A stretch of DNA of 64,000 nt from Filifactor villosus (GCF_042652965.1 NZ_JBHSHL010000050.1:15300-79299); one strand, 5' to 3'. Positions 25,694 through 35,006 are shown, counted from the stretch's first letter. Notes: generated from the letters alone by a model not told the origin. Numbers and translations: made by a program.

Positions 25694-25807
25694 TACCATT
25701 TTTCAACAGAAGTATGAATATGTCTGTTTTTCAAATCACGAAAAGTCGGTTTATCTTCCAGGGTGCACAGATCGTTTATGTCCACAACTCAAAAGAATAA
25801 TAGTATA
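25693..25807 (+). repeat. Family A repeat reaching a ribosome binding site
   Basis: AATACCATTTTTCAACAGAAG left half, CAACTCAAAAGAATAATAG right end then TATAAGAGGAGAAG. Same junction style as at 12122. Confidence 0.8.
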
Positions 25808-25819
25808 AGAGGAGAAGAT

Positions 25820-25891
25820 ATGCAATCAAGCAGGAACACGCCGACAGGTACATTGTTGGCAAAAAAATCACTATTCCGCCAAATGGAATAG
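25820..25891 (+). CDS. Possible 23-aa micro-ORF
   Basis: ATG 25820 lies after AGAGGAGAAG supplied by the end of a family A repeat. The 23-codon frame begins MQSSRNTPTG and stops inside the terminator hairpin at 25861-25901. It may be the stub of a gene whose body was lost, a leader, or chance. No homology recognised. Confidence 0.3.
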   Translation: MQSSRNTPTGTLLAKKSLFRQME

Positions 25892-25901
25892 TGATTTTTT
25901 T
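25861..25901. terminator. Bidirectional Rho-independent terminator
   Basis: 17-bp perfect stem (AAAAAAATCACTATTCC with its complement), 7-nt loop; A7 before and T7 after. Confidence 0.85.
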
Positions 25902-25933
25902 ATGCACAGTTTTGTATGCTGTGGAAGCAGCTC

Positions 25934-26046
25934 ATACTATTTTTCAATAGAAGTGTGGATATATCTATTTTTCGATGACGAAAAACTATGTTGTCTTCTA
26001 TGGGGCACAGATTGTTTATATCCACTATTCAAAAGAATAGTAGTAT
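25934..26046 (+). repeat. Family A repeat, closest to the copies at 5631 and 57897
   Basis: ATACTATTTTTCAATAGAAG left end and ACTATTCAAAAGAATAGTAG right end; shares the TTTTTCGATGACGAAAAACT middle with the copy at 5631. Confidence 0.85.
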
Positions 26047-26140
26047 CACAAAGACACAAAATGATCATCTCTTTTATATCAGCCATAGAATAGGGATCTA
26101 TCAATCCTTCCAATGAATAACAGTATACCGTCAATATCTT

Positions 26141-27292
26141 TTACCGGTCTTCACTCGGCTTGGACCCTCTGATCTCCTCGATATGGGAGACGAGGTAGTC
26201 GGCGATCCTCTTCGAGGCCTGTCCGTCCCCATAAGGATTGACCGCTTGCGCCATCTTCTCATACTCTTCCTTATCGGAGAGCAAAAGATCCGTTAGAGCA
26301 AAGACTTCCTCCTTGGTGACTCCTGCAAGTTTTACCGTGCCTGCCTGCACCGCTTCGGGGCGTTCGGTTTCGGTCCGAAGTACCAAAACGGGCTTACCCA
26401 ATCCGGGCGCTTCCTCCTGGATCCCCCCGGAGTCGGTCAGGATGAGGTGGGACTTCTTCATCAGGTTGGCAAAGGGCTCATAGTCCAAGGGTTCTATCAG
26501 AAGGATCCGGTCATTTCCTCCCATGTGCTTCTGTGCCAACTCTCTCACCAGAGGGTTCTTGTGCATGGGGAAGACCACCATGATATCCTCGTGCTTTTTC
26601 GTCAGATCGGCGATGGCGGAGAAGATGGCCTCCATCGGCTCTCCCCAGTTCTCACGACGGTGGCAGGTAAGCAGCACCGTTCTGTACTTGCTCGCATCGA
26701 TCTTGTCGATGGCTTCCTCCTCGAAGGAATACTCCCTGTTCGTCACCGACAACAGGGCATCGATCACGGTATTGCCCGTGATCAGAATCTTCTCTTGATC
26801 GACGTTTTCTCTCAGAAGATTGTCCCTATTCATCACAGTGGGCGAAAAATGATAGGTCGCCAAAGAACCTGTCAGCTTTCGATTCATCTCTTCGGGATAG
26901 GGAGAGTAGATATTACCCGTTCTAAGTCCCGCTTCCACGTGACCTACGGGTATCTTTCGGTAGAAGGCCGCCAACGCGGAAGCGAAGGTGGTCGTCGTGT
27001 CCCCATGGACCAACACGATGTCCGGCTGTTCTTGAGCAAAGATCTCTCCCGCACCGTAGAGCACCCTCGAGGTGATATCGCTGATACTCTGACCGTGCTT
27101 CATAATGTTCAGGTCAAAGTCGGGCGTGATCTCGAACAGTTCGAGGACGGAATCGAGCATCTCCCTGTGTTGTGCCGTCACCAACACCTTACAGTCAATC
27201 TCCTCCCGTCCCTGCAATTCTTTTACCAAAGGTGCCATCTTGATGGCTTCGGGCCTGGTACCGAATACATTGAACACTTTTAGTTTTTTCAT
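26141..27292 (-). CDS. wecB: UDP-N-acetylglucosamine 2-epimerase (non-hydrolysing)
   Basis: Interconverts UDP-GlcNAc and UDP-ManNAc for wall polymer synthesis. 383 residues from ATG 27292, chosen because GGAGG lies 5 nt upstream; the frame extends to 27442 through a family C repeat. Signatures: FGTRPEAIKMAPLV (about 8-21), VHGDTTTTFA (about 92-101), HVEAGLRTGN (about 115-124), PEEMNRKL, and DSGGIQEEAPGLGKPVLVLR (about 290-309). The length is normal. The nearby AlgX/DHHW-like gene on the same strand hints at cell-surface polysaccharide work, but a 390-bp repeat-filled gap separates them. Confidence 0.93.
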   Translation of the reverse strand: MKKLKVFNVFGTRPEAIKMAPLVKELQGREEIDCKVLVTAQHREMLDSVLELFEITPDFDLNIMKHGQSISDITSRVLYGAGEIFAQEQPDIVLVHGDTTTTFASALAAFYRKIPVGHVEAGLRTGNIYSPYPEEMNRKLTGSLATYHFSPTVMNRDNLLRENVDQEKILITGNTVIDALLSVTNREYSFEEEAIDKIDASKYRTVLLTCHRRENWGEPMEAIFSAIADLTKKHEDIMVVFPMHKNPLVRELAQKHMGGNDRILLIEPLDYEPFANLMKKSHLILTDSGGIQEEAPGLGKPVLVLRTETERPEAVQAGTVKLAGVTKEEVFALTDLLLSDKEEYEKMAQAVNPYGDGQASKRIADYLVSHIEEIRGSKPSEDR

Positions 27293-27357
27293 CTCATCCT
27301 CCGGATCTTTATTTCTATATTTAAAGTATGACAACTCCATTATACCCTTGCTCGTCT

Positions 27358-27508
27358 TTTTTGTTAAGAAAACACCGCATAATTCCAAAAAGTAGAAGAA
27401 ATCCGGTTTTTCTTGGACAAACACATTTCTGAAACCCCTCATTTTAGAGCCTTTCTATATCTCGAAAACAAATGGAAACTCCTTTTGTGTCTTTGTGCGG
27501 CACTTCCG
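27358..27508. repeat. Family C repeat
   Basis: AAGAAAACACCGCATAATTC left end, TCTTTGTGCGGCACTTCC right end; lies directly upstream of wecB. Confidence 0.75.
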
Positions 27509-27655
27509 AAAAAAACGGTACAAAGGCGAACAACTGATTTTTCTTTGCGTTTATTAAAACACAAACTTCTCTCAGGATAATACTCCCAAGAATTTCTTCA
27601 TCGGTATCAAATGAATTTTATACCGATTTTTGAACCGTATGGTGTTGCCATAGTG
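27509..27655. repeat. Family C repeat, second tandem copy
   Basis: ACGGTACAAAGGCGAACAAC left end, TTTTTGAACCGTATGGTGTTG right part; head-to-tail with the copy at 27358. Confidence 0.65.
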
Positions 27656-27683
27656 TAACATAAACTTCATCCTCAAACACATC

Positions 27684-28934
27684 CTAATGCTTGGGCATCA
27701 AAAACATCTCCAGATGGTAGGACATCGAGGTCGGCGATGCGACAAACAGGACGGTGTCAAAACCGTGTTCTTCCACGTAGGCCTCTATGCTCTGAGGGCG
27801 GTTCTCGTCACGGATGTCGAGCAGGACGGTCTCTTCGAAGTTCAAACTCAAAAAACCCGCCAAGGGCATGGCGAAGGAGTCCTTGATCAAAAGAAGTTTT
27901 TTGCCCTTCTTCGCCCTGTGATTGAAGATGAGATCCTCCGATGCCCCCCAGTCCATATAGACGACGTACTTGTCCTGGTACTTATCCTCCGAGTTTAGAT
28001 AACCGTAGAACATAAAACTGTCCTCAAAGCTCCCCTTCCTCTCCTTGATCAGCTTACCTTCCCGATTGTACTTTCGGTACTGCAGGTTCGTTTCAAACTT
28101 CGGGAGCAGGACTTCCAAGTCATCCTTCCCCTCGTAGTAGCCTTCTCCCGCACGTTTTCCGTGGGAGCCGATATAGACGCTTTTCCATTGTTTGAGCTTG
28201 TAATTTGCCCTGTCCGTTGTTCGTTTTGCCTCTTCCAGGACGACTCCTTCTTTTTGAAGAAAGGCGACCGTTTTCTGATAACCGCGAAAAGCCGTCGGTA
28301 TCTTCCAGTGGGTATCCGTCTTGAAAAACAGCTCCTCTTCCCGGCCACCTTCCGTGACGAAGTTCTCATTCAAGTCGAGAACGGGGATGCCCTCCCTTTT
28401 TAAGCCCTGTGCAAACTCCGTGGCGATCTCGTTGCCATAGTCCACTACTCCCTTAGGGAAGGTAGTGGAGTTTTTCATATGCTTATAGGGCGCCTGTACA
28501 TAGGCGAAGTAAATCCCCTTTTTGTCAAGGAAGTCATGAAGCCTTCGAAAAGAAAGGAGGTAGGGCCTCGTGTCGACAGGAGTTGAGATCGCATAGTAGA
28601 GCATTCCCTTGCTTCCGCGAATAACGCTCCGCTCCGCCTGTGCATCGTCAAGCACCTTCTTGCCGGTCTTGGCACTGAGTCGCCCGTACTCCCTGACCTT
28701 CTCCATCCTTTGAAAGAGGTTGGTATTGTAGTGATCTTCCATCTCAAAGACATAGCCCTTCATCAGGGCATCCGCCTCCTTATAGTTCCGTGTCTCCAAG
28801 ATATTTGGGAGTTCAACCGCCTCGATCCCGAACACATCAATCCGATTGTGAAGGAGGTGATAGATCACAAAGGCGACAAAGGTCGCACTCAACACTGTAT
28901 TAAACATCACTTCCATCCATTTTTTTCTCTTCAT
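27684..28934 (-). CDS. AlgX/AlgJ or DHHW-type SGNH-like membrane-anchored protein
   Basis: 416 residues: one N-terminal membrane segment (NTVLSATFVAFVIYHLL, about 12-28) and an extracytoplasmic SGNH-hydrolase-like domain. Hallmarks are KGMLYYAIS near 109, VQAPYKHM, the FKTDTHWKIPTAF block (Asp-Thr-His-Trp, the DHHW/AlgX catalytic-type motif, about 205-217) and LLLIKDSFAMPLAGFL (Ser-containing loop, about 345-360). In AlgJ/AlgX, related domains O-acetylate exopolysaccharide with an MBOAT partner. No MBOAT gene is present in this window, so it may serve a polymer made elsewhere. GAGGAG precedes ATG 28934. Confidence 0.8.
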   Translation of the reverse strand: MKRKKWMEVMFNTVLSATFVAFVIYHLLHNRIDVFGIEAVELPNILETRNYKEADALMKGYVFEMEDHYNTNLFQRMEKVREYGRLSAKTGKKVLDDAQAERSVIRGSKGMLYYAISTPVDTRPYLLSFRRLHDFLDKKGIYFAYVQAPYKHMKNSTTFPKGVVDYGNEIATEFAQGLKREGIPVLDLNENFVTEGGREEELFFKTDTHWKIPTAFRGYQKTVAFLQKEGVVLEEAKRTTDRANYKLKQWKSVYIGSHGKRAGEGYYEGKDDLEVLLPKFETNLQYRKYNREGKLIKERKGSFEDSFMFYGYLNSEDKYQDKYVVYMDWGASEDLIFNHRAKKGKKLLLIKDSFAMPLAGFLSLNFEETVLLDIRDENRPQSIEAYVEEHGFDTVLFVASPTSMSYHLEMFLMPKH

Positions 28935-29282
28935 CTTCCGACTCCTCTTCTCGCCTGCATTATTGTCCGTCTTATACTAGGATCCGATAGAACTGCTGCC
29001 TTCCATACGAACATTCCACACTGTGATTTGACAGAAACAAAGAAACCGAGCGATCCCGCATCAAGCCATAAGAGTCCTTCTCTAAGAATGTGTTGTCTGT
29101 CCCATCATACAAAGTCCTAAACTTATCTATATCATCCGCGTTCTTCTCCAAGCATATCTTTTCCGTCTTCTGTTTTGTACCTGTCGATCATAAGACTCGA
29201 ACCCTGTTCTTCTCCAAGGATATCTTTTCCATCCTTGCTGTCACACACTGCATTTCGATCGGACAAATCTCTGTTCTTCTCA
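28935..29282. other. Intergenic region, nothing recognised
   Basis: About 350 bp of low-complexity T/C-rich sequence. Contains CTTCTCCAAG(C/G)ATATCTTTTCC twice (about 29141-29164 and 29210-29232), a short direct repeat. No gene or family A-C repeat. Confidence 0.45.
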
Positions 29283-29380
29283 TGCTGTTATCTATTAAAA
29301 TCCGCAGGTTGAATGCTTTGAAGTATAGGATCGTTTTTTGACGATCCTCACCCGGCGTTTCTATCGAAAAATAGTATCAA
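29283..29380 (-). repeat. Family B repeat
   Basis: TGCTGTTATCTATTAAAATC start, GCGTTTCTATCGAAAAATAG end; reversed relative to the 10112 copy. Confidence 0.65.
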
Positions 29381-29412
29381 CACTGTTATTATATCGTTTT
29401 TTCAGATATTTT

Positions 29413-29458
29413 AAAAGGGTTTGCACCCTCTTGTATCAAGAAGATGCAAACCCCGTTT
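29413..29458 (-). terminator. Terminator after fprA
   Basis: Minus-strand stem GGGTTTGCA / TGCAAACCC, extended by an inner CTTCTTG/CAAGAGG pairing, followed by TTTTAAAATAT. Ends just after the fprA stop. Confidence 0.85.
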
Positions 29459-29465
29459 TCTGTTC

Positions 29466-30680
29466 TTATTTTTTCATCGAATCCAAAATGGTCTCTACCA
29501 AAGAATCCAATTCTTTTTCGGTCGTTTCGTTAAGCGAAGAACTTACCGTCACTCTGTCATTCAACACGTCCATCAACTTCAGCTCTTCATCGATAAACTG
29601 CTCCATCAGATCTCCCGACTTGGGCGACCAGGAACCGTTCTCCACAAGGGCGAAGGTTCTGTTCTGAAGGTTGAGAGCCTTCATATCGTTGAGGAAGTTG
29701 TGCATTACCGGATAGATGCCCAGGTTGTAAGTTACGGAGCAAAGTGCTATATGACTTACGCGGAAGGCCTCGGAGATCAGGTAGGACACATGGGTGTTGG
29801 AAACGTCATAGACTGCTACGTTCTTCACACCTTTTTCCACCAACTTGGTTGCCAAAACCTGAGCGGTATGCTCGGTGTTTCCGTACATGGATGCATAGGC
29901 GATCAATACCGCTCCCTCATCCTCGGGTACGTATCTGCTCCACTTGTCGTACTTGTCGATCAGGTACTCAAAGTCGTTTCTCCAAACCGGTCCGTGAAGA
30001 GGGCAGATATATTTGATATCGGGAAGCAGAGGAGCCGCCTTTTTCAAAAGAGACTGTACGAAGGGGCCGTACTTGCCTACGATGTTGGTATAATATCTTC
30101 TCGCTTCGTCGATCCAATCTCTGTCGAAGTTCACTTCGTCGTTGAAGAGTTTGCCGTCCAAAGCTCCGAAGGAACCGAAGGCATCGGCGGAGAAGAGTAC
30201 TCCGTTGGTCTTATCGAAGGTTACCATTGCTTCCGGCCAGTGGACCATGGGCGCCTCGACAAATACCACCTCGTGTTTTCCAAACGAGAAGGTGTCTCCC
30301 TCTTTGACCTCGATCTCCTTTCCGTCGATATCAAAACCGAATTGGCGCATCAACATAAAGGATTTTTCGGTACTGATGATCTTCGCCTTGGGATAGCGAA
30401 GCAGTACTTCTTCCAAGGACGCGCCGTGATCGGGCTCCATATGGTTGATCACGATATAGTCAAGATCCTTGCCGTCCAGTACAAACTTCAAATTGTCCAA
30501 AAACTCCCTACAAATGGACCAGTCCACCGTATCGAACAATACGGTCTTTTTGTCGATGAGCGCATAGGAGTTGTAGGATACTCCTTTGGGAATGGGATGG
30601 ATGTTTTCGAACAGGGATAGACGGTGGTCGTTTCCTCCTATCCAATACAGATCGTCTGTTACCTTTCTTACACAATACAT
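29466..30680 (-). CDS. fprA: FprA-type flavodiiron protein (A-type flavoprotein)
   Basis: 404 residues. The N-terminal metallo-beta-lactamase-like domain carries the diiron ligands in NHMEPDHGAS (HxExDH pattern, about 79-84) with a later HW(P/E)E and HGPVWR. The C-terminal flavodoxin domain (from about 255) binds FMN through YASMYGNTEHTA. Flavodiiron proteins reduce O2 to water and/or NO to N2O in anaerobes, taking electrons from rubredoxin. Here the gene directly upstream, 29 bp away on the same strand, encodes a protein ending in a rubredoxin domain, making a likely donor. AAAAGGAGG precedes ATG 30680. Ends with a strong terminator. Confidence 0.93.
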   Translation of the reverse strand: MYCVRKVTDDLYWIGGNDHRLSLFENIHPIPKGVSYNSYALIDKKTVLFDTVDWSICREFLDNLKFVLDGKDLDYIVINHMEPDHGASLEEVLLRYPKAKIISTEKSFMLMRQFGFDIDGKEIEVKEGDTFSFGKHEVVFVEAPMVHWPEAMVTFDKTNGVLFSADAFGSFGALDGKLFNDEVNFDRDWIDEARRYYTNIVGKYGPFVQSLLKKAAPLLPDIKYICPLHGPVWRNDFEYLIDKYDKWSRYVPEDEGAVLIAYASMYGNTEHTAQVLATKLVEKGVKNVAVYDVSNTHVSYLISEAFRVSHIALCSVTYNLGIYPVMHNFLNDMKALNLQNRTFALVENGSWSPKSGDLMEQFIDEELKLMDVLNDRVTVSSSLNETTEKELDSLVETILDSMKK

Positions 30681-30709
30681 GATTTTTTCCTCCTTTTATC
30701 CGATATCGC

Positions 30710-32638
30710 TTATTGACGTTCTTCAGGGAACTCAACTTTTACAAAGTGTCCTTTTTCTTCTCCGCAGGTAGGACAGATCCACTCTTCCGGCAGTTTCTCA
30801 AACTTGGTTCCCGGTGCAACTTCGCCTTCCACATCTCCGTTTGCCGCGTCGTACTCATATCCGCAGCCGTTACATACATAGAGTCCGTAGCTCGGAGCTG
30901 TCTTCTTCGGCTTGGAACGCTTCATCTTCTTCATCGGAGGTGCCGGTTGTTTTTCTTCTCCGTTATCCAATTCCTTGGTTAGCAAGGGCAGGATCTCAAG
31001 AGCATCTCCTACGATACCGTAGTCACAGTTCTTGAAGATCGGAGCATTTCCGTTTTTGTTGATGGCAACGATGGTTGTTGCATCCTTAATCCCCTTGAGG
31101 TGTTGTCCCGCTCCCGAGATACCTACGGCGATATAGAGGTTGCCCTTGAACTTCTGACCGGACATTCCCACATATCTGTTAAGAGGCAGATACTTCAAGG
31201 TCTCCGCTACAGGTCTGGAGGATCCCAATGCCGCTCCTGCCTGCTTCGCAAGCTCTTGTGCCAGCTTTACGTTCTTTTTATCTCCGATTCCTTTTCCGAT
31301 ACTTACCACACGCTCCGCATCTGCAATCGGAGTGTCGATATTGATGCCTACGCTGAAGTCGTATCCGTCCTTCTTGAGTGCATCGACCAACGCTTTTACC
31401 TGATCTTTGGCATCTCCGTCTTTGAAGATCATCTTCTTACGTGCACCCGTGATTGCCGATGCCGCTTTCTTCGCTCCCGCACTTTCCTTCTTGGGAGGTC
31501 TTCCGATGATGTGAGATGCAATAACGACTCTTTGGATCTCGTTGGTTCCTTCGTAGATGGTCGTGATCTTCGCATCACGGTAAGCTCTCTCAACTTCCAT
31601 TCCCTTGAGGTATCCGCTTCCTCCGAAGATCTGGAGTGCATCGTTTACGATCTCAAGCGCCATATCGGACGCATACTGCTTGGCCATAGCCGCTTCCATT
31701 CCGTAGGGCTCGTGATGTTGCTTCATCTCCGCTGCGGAATAGATCATTAATCTCGACGCTCTCAGCTTGGTAGCCATATCCGCCAACTTGAAGGAGATTG
31801 CCTGTTGGAAGGCGATGGGCTTTCCGAATTGAACACGTTCTTTTGCATAGTTAAGTGCATGCTCATAAGCACCCTGTGCAATTCCAAGAGCTTGAGAGGC
31901 AATTCCGATACGTCCTCCGTCCAAGGTCTCCATCGCAATTCTAAATCCCTGTCCTTCTTTGCCCAAGAGGTTCTCTTTAGGCACCTTTACATTGTTAAAG
32001 ATCAACTCGGCGGTCGAGGAGGAACGGATACCCAACTTGTCGTAGTGATCTCCGAAGCTGAATCCTTCCCAACCCTTTTCCACGATAAAGGCACTGATAC
32101 CCTTTACTCCGATATCCGGTGTCGTTACCGCAAAAACTACATAGGTATCTGCAACCGGAGCATTGGTAATAAAGATCTTGCCACCGTTCAAAATATAGTG
32201 ATCTCCGTTGAGTTCAGCGGTCGTCTGTGTTCCTCCCGCATCACTTCCGGCTTCGGGTTCGGTCAAACCGAAGGCACCTACCTTCTCACCCTTTGCCAAA
32301 GGCACTAAGTATTTTTTCTTCTGTTCTTCCGTTCCATAAGCGGCAATCGGATAAGATCCCAAGGATACGTGAGCAGAGAGGATAACTCCCGTTCCTCCGT
32401 CCACTCTCGAAAGTTCTTCAACGGCAATTGCATAGCTTAAGGCATCCAAGCCCGCTCCGCCGTACTCCTTCGGATAGGGAATTCCCATCAACTCAAGCTC
32501 TCCCATCTTCTTAACCGCTTCTGTCGGAAATTCATTGTTTTGATCCAGCATAAAAGCGATCGGTTTTACCTCCGCCTCTGCAAATTCTCTTACCTTCTTA
32601 CGGAAGGCCTCATGCTCCGGTGTTGTTTTAAAAAACAT
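30710..32638 (-). CDS. Acyl-CoA dehydrogenase / EtfA C-terminal domain / rubredoxin fusion
   Basis: 642 residues from ATG 32638 (AAAGGGTG upstream; ATG 32644 is possible). Residues 1 to about 380 form a complete acyl-CoA dehydrogenase: LTEPEAGSDAGG flavin/substrate loop, YAKERVQFGKPIAFQQ and the catalytic Glu in TTIYEGTNEIQR. Residues about 395-560 match only the C-terminal FAD domain of electron-transfer flavoprotein alpha (ALGSSRPVAETL, VGISGAGQHLKGIKD, APIFKNCDYGIVGD). A Lys/Pro linker leads to a rubredoxin (two CxxCG motifs, about 594 and 627). Electrons could pass from acyl-CoA through FAD to rubredoxin and on to FprA, the next gene. No EtfB or EtfA N-terminal domain is nearby. Confidence 0.93.
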   Translation of the reverse strand: MFFKTTPEHEAFRKKVREFAEAEVKPIAFMLDQNNEFPTEAVKKMGELELMGIPYPKEYGGAGLDALSYAIAVEELSRVDGGTGVILSAHVSLGSYPIAAYGTEEQKKKYLVPLAKGEKVGAFGLTEPEAGSDAGGTQTTAELNGDHYILNGGKIFITNAPVADTYVVFAVTTPDIGVKGISAFIVEKGWEGFSFGDHYDKLGIRSSSTAELIFNNVKVPKENLLGKEGQGFRIAMETLDGGRIGIASQALGIAQGAYEHALNYAKERVQFGKPIAFQQAISFKLADMATKLRASRLMIYSAAEMKQHHEPYGMEAAMAKQYASDMALEIVNDALQIFGGSGYLKGMEVERAYRDAKITTIYEGTNEIQRVVIASHIIGRPPKKESAGAKKAASAITGARKKMIFKDGDAKDQVKALVDALKKDGYDFSVGINIDTPIADAERVVSIGKGIGDKKNVKLAQELAKQAGAALGSSRPVAETLKYLPLNRYVGMSGQKFKGNLYIAVGISGAGQHLKGIKDATTIVAINKNGNAPIFKNCDYGIVGDALEILPLLTKELDNGEEKQPAPPMKKMKRSKPKKTAPSYGLYVCNGCGYEYDAANGDVEGEVAPGTKFEKLPEEWICPTCGEEKGHFVKVEFPEERQ

Positions 32639-33169
32639 CGTCATCACCCTTTCATCATACTTTTCGTTCTTGTTCCCGCAATGTTTCAACTGTCTTTTTC
32701 ATATCTGCTAAGTAGTCTGATCCTCAAACAGTCACGAATTCGAAAACTACCCCTGCCAAACACTTTTTTCGGACTGTTCAAAGGCTCTCTTTAACTTATT
32801 TTCCCTAATTCATTTCTTTTAAACACGAAAAAACGTTTCCTTTCCTTGATTTCTCTACCTCTTTATACCGAACCTATCTAATTTAGTATTGTTGAAAGCC
32901 TTGACGAAGAAAAAATTTTTTGAAAAATCTTTTCTTTTGTATTCTTACTTATTAAAATTGTTTAGTAGGTAACCCCACACCAAGATATCACCTTCTCTTT
33001 TGCTTTTTTGGAGTATGGATCGCTCCTTACAGACGAACGCTTTATTTTAATAGTCCCAAGTCGGATATAACTATTCTTCTATTGAACAATAGCATCAAAT
33101 CGTAGGAGGCCGTGTAATACACTCTCATCAGAGTGGAACAACACAAGGTTATCCCCGGTTTTTTTGTAT
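32639..33169. other. Intergenic region upstream of the dehydrogenase fusion
   Basis: Leader of the ACAD-fprA operon and AT-rich DNA. No family A-C repeat and no RNA gene recognised. The DnaA-box-rich stretch follows. Confidence 0.5.
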
Positions 33170-33580
33170 TTATCCACAGAGCGTTCAGACGAATTCAACC
33201 TCGTCAAGTTTTGATCTGCTGCTTTTGTATCCTTGTAGTTTCAAGTTCTTTATCGAAATGAATTTTTATATTTCAAAAATTTTCAGTAAATTTTTCCGAA
33301 CATCCTCCTCCTTTTCCAATCTTATCCACAGCCTTTTCCGATCATCCACAGGATAGACTCCTGTTATTTCAAAGCTTTTTTTCTCCACCTCTTTACTTAT
33401 AAACATTCACGATCACAATTTTGCCCTTCTATACACAGGATATCTTTATCTATCCACAAGAAACACAAGCTTATCCACAAGTTTATAAACAAGATCATCC
33501 TTTGCTATACCCTTTGATTTTACAGGCTTATCTTTTCTTGTCATTGTGTTTCAATTCCTGTGTGCTTTGAGTTGTCCACA
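33170..33580 (+). promoter_or_regulatory. DnaA-box cluster I
   Basis: Same-orientation 9-mers: TTATCCACA at 33170, 33322 and 33471. One-mismatch forms: TCATCCACA 33342, CTATCCACA 33450, TTGTCCACA 33572. Weaker forms: CTATACACA 33429, TTATAAACA 33483. The interval holds AT-rich tracts (about 33245-33300) that could unwind. TTATCCACA is the bacterial DnaA consensus. See clusters at 34715 and 37289. Confidence 0.75.
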
Positions 33581-33817
33581 AAAAGCTTCCTGCCTCTTCT
33601 TCAAGCTTTTCCCTCGAAAAAAAAGACCTCAAAGGCTTCTTCATCCCAGAGATCTTCTTATTTTATACCATTCGATAGAACTATTGTCATATTCATTTTA
33701 CAACGAAACAAATTTATTTTATCTCCTAACGAAGTACAAATCGTCCACATCAACGCTTCAAGGTATGCGTATATAGAGCCGTTCTCTCTTTCGTTGTCGT
33801 CTCCGCTTCCTGTCATT

Positions 33818-34267
33818 TTACTTCTTGGTCTTTCTAAGTTCTCGAAAAAAACGCTGCAACAGATACTTACAGGTCTCATCCTCATGCAGGTAGACCATAA
33901 GGTTGTTCGGCAAAAGCTCATCCGCAACGACGGGAATCCTACTGACCACAGCACCGCGTTCTTCGTCCCTCGTTCCTATATGAAGCTCGCTGATTCTCGA
34001 ATGAAGGATGGCTCCCATACACATCAGGCAAGGTTCCAAAGTAACATACATGATCGCTCCCGTCAGCCTCCGGTTCTCCATCTTCCTCTGAGCCTCTCGG
34101 ATCGCCAAAACCTCGGCATGAGAGGTCACATCGGTATGGGTCTCGATTCGATTATGTGCCCTTGCAATAATCATTCCATCCTTGATGATAACGGCTCCCA
34201 CAGGCACCTCCTCATCGGTGTACGCCTTGAGCGCCTCACGAAAGGCCTCTTCCATATAGTAATCCAT
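33818..34267 (-). CDS. tadA: tRNA-specific adenosine deaminase TadA
   Basis: Deaminates A34 to inosine in tRNA-Arg(ACG). 149 residues. Zinc site HAEVLAI (His and catalytic Glu, about 53-59) and PCLMCMGAI (two Cys, about 83-91) are intact. The PVGAVIIKDG strand and the N-terminal MEEAFREALKA helix are typical. GGGAGGGAGAAG precedes ATG 34267. Lies between DnaA-box clusters I and II. Confidence 0.95.
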   Translation of the reverse strand: MDYYMEEAFREALKAYTDEEVPVGAVIIKDGMIIARAHNRIETHTDVTSHAEVLAIREAQRKMENRRLTGAIMYVTLEPCLMCMGAILHSRISELHIGTRDEERGAVVSRIPVVADELLPNNLMVYLHEDETCKYLLQRFFRELRKTKK

Positions 34268-34309
34268 CTTCTCCCTCCCTTCCGATATCCCGACCTGCCC
34301 GAAAACTCG

Positions 34310-34423
34310 TTATACTATGATCTGTTGACAGCTTGAATGCTTTGAATCATAGGATCATCCAAATTGTTTTTCAGTAATTTCATCTTCCCTATACCCGACA
34401 TTTCAAACGGAGAATAGTATTAT
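34310..34423 (-). repeat. Family B repeat, typical copy
   Basis: TTATACTATGATCTGTTGAC start, TTTCAAACGGAGAATAGTAT end. Starts about 40 bp upstream of tadA. Confidence 0.75.
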
Positions 34424-34471
34424 GTTGATTTTTCGTGCAGTATGTCCCTTTATATTTATATAAAAGCAGTT

Positions 34472-34583
34472 TTATGCTATTCTCCAACAGAAGCATGGAT
34501 ATATCTGTTTTTCGACTGAAAAAAATCGTTTTATCTTCTATGGGTCCGGATCATTTATATCCACAACTCAAAGGAATACCGAC
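34472..34583 (+). repeat. Family A repeat
   Basis: TATGCTATTCTCCAACAGAAG left end, ATATCCACAACTCAAAGGAA right end. Confidence 0.8.
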
Positions 34584-34714
34584 ATTGTACCGATCTTGCA
34601 AATGATTCGATATTCCCTCAATAACACCGATAAAAGCGAAGCATCCTCTGCTGTTTTACACCTATGAAAACACGAGCCTCCCTTCTTTCAAAAAAACATC
34701 CTGCGGAAGAGTAG

Positions 34715-35006
34715 TTGTCCACAGGAATGTAAATTTTTTTAGAAGCGTGCGTTACGAGCAAAACTTCTTTACCATTGCTATCAAACAGTTTCATAAGTTT
34801 TTTATTTTGTCAAAGCTATTTTTTACATCTTCCATCCCCTGTGTATAAGTCGTTTTTCCTGTGGATAACCTTCCTTTTGCAAAGAGTGCTTTCTTACAAA
34901 GTTTCCCCCTCTTTGTTGTGAAAAGTTTCTCCGCATTAAAGACCTATGAGTATATTTTTTTCTGTTTATCCACAAAGAAAAATATATTTCCACAGACTTA
35001 TCCACA
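34715..35006. promoter_or_regulatory. DnaA-box cluster II
   Basis: TTGTCCACA 34715, TGTGTATAA 34840 (minus-strand TTATACACA), TGTGGATAA 34860 (minus-strand perfect box), TTATCCACA 34966 and 34998. Boxes here occur on both strands. AT-rich DNA surrounds them. Located downstream of mgtE. Confidence 0.75.

Noticed and set aside
29421..30620. 399-aa plus-strand frame opposite fprA
   Set aside because: Antisense shadow of FprA, which has intact diiron and FMN motifs.
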